Below are positions 61,763 through 64,000 of a stretch of 64,000 nucleotides of DNA, in pieces; within the stretch, counting starts at the first letter, position 1, and each line of letters starts with the position of its first letter. Where the stretch lies: contig NZ_JACJHR010000001.1 of assembly GCF_014174495.1 (NCBI RefSeq), forward strand, positions 244,461 through 308,460. Direction: 5' to 3'. A program made the position numbers and the translations under genes. The notes under the pieces are model-generated. The model was given only the letters and a program-made list of their open reading frames with translations, did no database searches and was not told the origin of the DNA. Origin of the DNA: Amycolatopsis echigonensis (GTDB lineage Bacteria; Actinomycetota; Actinomycetes; Mycobacteriales; Pseudonocardiaceae).

Positions 61763-62551
61763 TCAGGCCTCCTTCGGGCGGGGCGAGAGTTCGGCGCCGT
61801 AGTAGCCCGCGGTCCAGCCGCCGTCGACGGGGATCACGGTGCCGTTGACGAACCGGGCTTGCGGGCCGCACAGGAACACGACCGGTTCGGCGATCTCCGC
61901 CGGGCCGCACCAGCGCCGCATCGGGGTGTTGGCGCGGATCGAGGCGGTCATGCCGGCGGAGTGGAAGAACGAACTGGTCATCGGGGTTTCGACGACGCCG
62001 GGCGCGACGGCGTTGCACCGGATGCCCTGGTCGCCGCACTCGACGGCGATGACCTTCGTCAGCATGATCAAGCCCGCTTTAGCGCTGCTGTAAGCGGCGC
62101 GGTCGCGGAACGCGGCGAGCCCGGCCATCGACGCGATGTTGACGATTTTGCCGCCGCCCTGGGCGATCATGCCTGGAATGGCCGCGCGCGCCAGCGTGAA
62201 CGGCGCGACGAGGTCGATGTCGAGGGTCCGCCGCCACTGTTCGGGAGTGAGGTCGAGCAGCGGGAGCACCTCGCGGACCCCGGCGTTGTTGACCAGGATG
62301 TCCAGTCCGCCGAAGTGCTCGCGCACCCGGCCCGGCAGTTCGGCGGACTGCCGGTCGTCGGCGAGATCGGCCGCGAAGGAGGCGAGGTCGTCTCCTGGAC
62401 CCAGCTCGGCCGTGGTCCGTTCGAGCGCGGCTTCGTCGACGTCGGCCAGCGCGATCCGCGCCCCGGCGGCGCGCAACGCCCGGCAGATTTCCGTCCCGAT
62501 CGCGCCCCCGGCTCCGGTGACGAGCGCGATTTCCCCGTCCGCTGAGGTCAT
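61763..62551 (-). CDS. Short-chain dehydrogenase/reductase
   Basis: A 262-residue classical SDR: TGAGGAIGTEICRAL, the Asp in LADVDEAAL after strand two points to NAD(H), LVNNAGVREVLPLL, Ser in IASMAGLA, YSSAKAGL as catalytic YxxxK, and the C-terminal NGTVIPVDGGW typical of FabG-like members. It is the first gene of the leftward operon, starting 106 bp from the divergent acyl-CoA synthetase gene across two operator copies. Confidence 0.89.
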   Translation of the reverse strand: MTSADGEIALVTGAGGAIGTEICRALRAAGARIALADVDEAALERTTAELGPGDDLASFAADLADDRQSAELPGRVREHFGGLDILVNNAGVREVLPLLDLTPEQWRRTLDIDLVAPFTLARAAIPGMIAQGGGKIVNIASMAGLAAFRDRAAYSSAKAGLIMLTKVIAVECGDQGIRCNAVAPGVVETPMTSSFFHSAGMTASIRANTPMRRWCGPAEIAEPVVFLCGPQARFVNGTVIPVDGGWTAGYYGAELSPRPKEA

Positions 62552-62573
62552 GGCGGCTCCCTTCGTCCGCTCT

Positions 62574-62640
62574 AACCAGTATCATAGTTCTCGCCTCTTG
62601 ACAGCTCCTCGGCAGCTCGCGCTTACTAGTATCAGAGTTA
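62574..62640. promoter_or_regulatory. Divergent promoter with duplicated operator
   Basis: AACCAGTATCATAGTT (62574-62589) and TACTAGTATCAGAGTT (62624-62639) match at 13 of 16 bases; each is an imperfect palindrome. Their centres are 50 bp apart. A consensus TTGACA (62598-62603) lies between them and TTACTA follows 19 bp later, inside the second copy, so a repressor there would silence the synthetase gene and, through the first copy, the SDR operon. Confidence 0.7.
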
Positions 62641-62657
62641 TCCGAGGAGGTATCGAC

Positions 62658-64000
62658 GTGAACGACCCGGCGCGCACCGCGCGGCAAGCCCGCGGCGGCC
62701 CGACCGTCGCGTCCGTGCTGCTGCGCGGGCACCGCGAGTACGGGGACCGCCCGGCGATCGTGGAACCCGGCGGCCGCACGGTTTCCTACCGGGAACTGGG
62801 TTCGCTGGCGCGGCGGCTGGTCGGCGGCCTGCGCTCGCTCGGGCTGGCCAAGGGCGACCGGGTCGTGGTGCTGACGAAGAACCGGTCCGAATGCTTCGTG
62901 CTCGACCACGCGCTGGCGATCGGCGGTTTCGTCCGCGTCGCGCTGAGCTACCGGCTGCATCCGCGCGAGGTCGCCGAGATCGTCGCCGACTGCGGGGCCC
63001 GTGCGGTGGTCGTGGACGGAGAACGGCTGGCGGAGATCAGCTCGGTGGTCAGCGAAACCCTGGTGGCGCTGGACGATCCGGCCGGGGACGCGGTGCCGTT
63101 CCAGGAGCTTTTCCCGGAACGGGAGGCCGATCCGGCGGAGGTCTGGCCGGGCGACGTCGCCTGGATGCCCTACACCTCGGGCACCAGCGGGCGGCCGAAG
63201 GGCGTCGTGCACACGCACCGGAGCCTGCTGGCGATCATCCGGAACATGCTCGTGGAGCTGCCCGGCGCGGCGAGCTCCGACGTGCTGGCGCACACCGCGC
63301 CGCTGACCCACCTCAGCGGCTACGCGATGCTCGCGTGCTTCCTGCGCGGCGCGAGCCAGATCGCGCTCGGCCGGTTCGACGCCGAAGAGCTGACGGAGAT
63401 CGTCGAAAAGCACCGGGTGACCGTGCTGCCGCTGGTGCCGACGATGATCAACCTGATGCTTCCGGTGCTGGAGTCCGGCAAACACGACGTGTCGAGCGTG
63501 CACACCGTGCTCTACGGCGGTTCGCCGATCGCGCCGGACCGGCTCGCCCGCGCGATCGCCGTGCTGGGCCCGGTGTTCGTGCAGTCCTACGGGCTCACCG
63601 AAATGCCGTGGTCCTCGTGGCTGCCGAAGCAGGACCATCTCTTCGACCCCGGCGGCGAGCTGCCGGCGCGGCTGGGCTCGGCGGGCCGGGTGAGCCCGTT
63701 CATCGAGATGCGGCTGGCGGACGGCTCCGGGCAGCCGGTCGCGGACGGCGAGGCGGGCGAGATCCAGCTGCGCGGGGACGCGGGGATGGCCGGCTACTGG
63801 AACCTGCCGGAGGAGACCGCGGAGACGATCCTCGACGGCGGCTGGATCGCGACCGGAGACGTGGGCCGGATGGTCGACGGGTACCTGCGGATCGTCGACC
63901 GCAAGAAGGACATGATCGTCAGCGGCGGGTTCAACGTGTACCCGACCGAGGTGGAGAACGCGATCTACGCGCTGCCCGGCGTCGCGGAGGTCGCCGTGAT
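62658..64000 (+). CDS. Acyl-CoA synthetase (partial, runs off the window)
   Basis: The first 447 codons of an ANL-family acid-CoA ligase. YTSGTSGRPKGVVHTHRS is the phosphate loop, SYGLTEMPWSSW the A5 motif, GWIATGDVGRMVDGYLRIVD the A7 Asp region and RKKDMIVSGGFNVYPTEVE the hinge. Only the C-terminal swivelling domain is cut off. The GTG at 62658 has GAGGAGG 7 nt upstream. Sharing a duplicated operator with the SDR-NTF2-MDR operon, it probably activates the acid that this pathway degrades. Confidence 0.9.
   Translation, partial: MNDPARTARQARGGPTVASVLLRGHREYGDRPAIVEPGGRTVSYRELGSLARRLVGGLRSLGLAKGDRVVVLTKNRSECFVLDHALAIGGFVRVALSYRLHPREVAEIVADCGARAVVVDGERLAEISSVVSETLVALDDPAGDAVPFQELFPEREADPAEVWPGDVAWMPYTSGTSGRPKGVVHTHRSLLAIIRNMLVELPGAASSDVLAHTAPLTHLSGYAMLACFLRGASQIALGRFDAEELTEIVEKHRVTVLPLVPTMINLMLPVLESGKHDVSSVHTVLYGGSPIAPDRLARAIAVLGPVFVQSYGLTEMPWSSWLPKQDHLFDPGGELPARLGSAGRVSPFIEMRLADGSGQPVADGEAGEIQLRGDAGMAGYWNLPEETAETILDGGWIATGDVGRMVDGYLRIVDRKKDMIVSGGFNVYPTEVENAIYALPGVAEVAV

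Overview
The window is chromosomal DNA of a high-GC actinomycete, most likely an Amycolatopsis or another Pseudonocardiales member. This is inferred from the very G/C-rich third codon positions, many GTG starts, the density of TetR/LysR/MarR regulators, a DUF574 methyltransferase, an LAxTG (class E) sortase signal, an F420-type PPOX protein and a MerR-glycine riboswitch block like the mycobacterial gcv region. No rRNA, tRNA, CRISPR array, integrase or insertion sequence was seen. Coordinates and homology calls come from reading the sequence only; no database was searched.

Layout. 1-5 kb: TetR regulator, MerR regulator and a complete tandem glycine riboswitch that runs into a hairpin with no gcvP behind it, then SnoaL-like, nucleotidyltransferase, TetR/NmrA pair and a LysR gene. 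5.4-8.9 kb: an iodotyrosine-deiodinase-like nitroreductase followed by an XRE regulator, an MDR dehydrogenase, GNAT and SRPBCC proteins. 9-13.4 kb: a leftward operon of benzaldehyde-type ALDH, an 18-cysteine copper-storage-like protein, SRPBCC and a conserved hypothetical, plus a DUF4383 remnant and a quinone oxidoreductase. 13.7-17.3 kb: MEDS/HATPase regulator, TsaC, CsbD, a membrane protein and an RsbW-like ATPase, with two copies of one terminator element. 17.3-22 kb: a dasABC-dasD-like chitobiose uptake operon with two dre-like (DasR) sites, one inside a promoter. 22.5-27 kb: sortase-anchored GH25 lysozyme, DUF2568, MmpS-like lipoprotein and a receptor kinase with three tandem extracellular domains. 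27-36 kb: acyl-CoA synthetase, MarR/FUSC pair, secreted protease, decayed ABC ATPase, DHFR-like protein, frameshifted proline iminopeptidase, membrane protein and DUF574 methyltransferase.

36-49 kb appears to be one physiological unit. RidA, DUF1028, M20 amidohydrolase and aspartate ammonia-lyase are transcribed leftward, followed by MFS and APC transporters. A copper amine oxidase and a LysR gene form a second operon beside a divergent TetR gene with a 28-bp palindrome, and an aldehyde dehydrogenase lies beyond. The ridA and aldehyde dehydrogenase promoters carry the same two-part LysR-type site (TGCAT-N11-ATGCA plus AAAG-TCT-CT at identical spacing), so the amine oxidase, aldehyde dehydrogenase and amino-acid genes are probably one regulon. 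The substrate is not evident.

49-64 kb: Erm-type methyltransferase with a possible leader peptide, PRC-barrel/DUF2382 stress protein with a SigB/SigF-like promoter, sdhCAB with a divergent LysR gene, TetR/SDR pair with twin operators, PPOX and RibD-like proteins, a bicovalent-type flavoprotein oxidase, and a catabolic cluster (MaoC, MDR, NTF2-like, SDR, acyl-CoA synthetase) whose divergent promoter carries two copies of one 16-bp operator. The last gene runs off the window.
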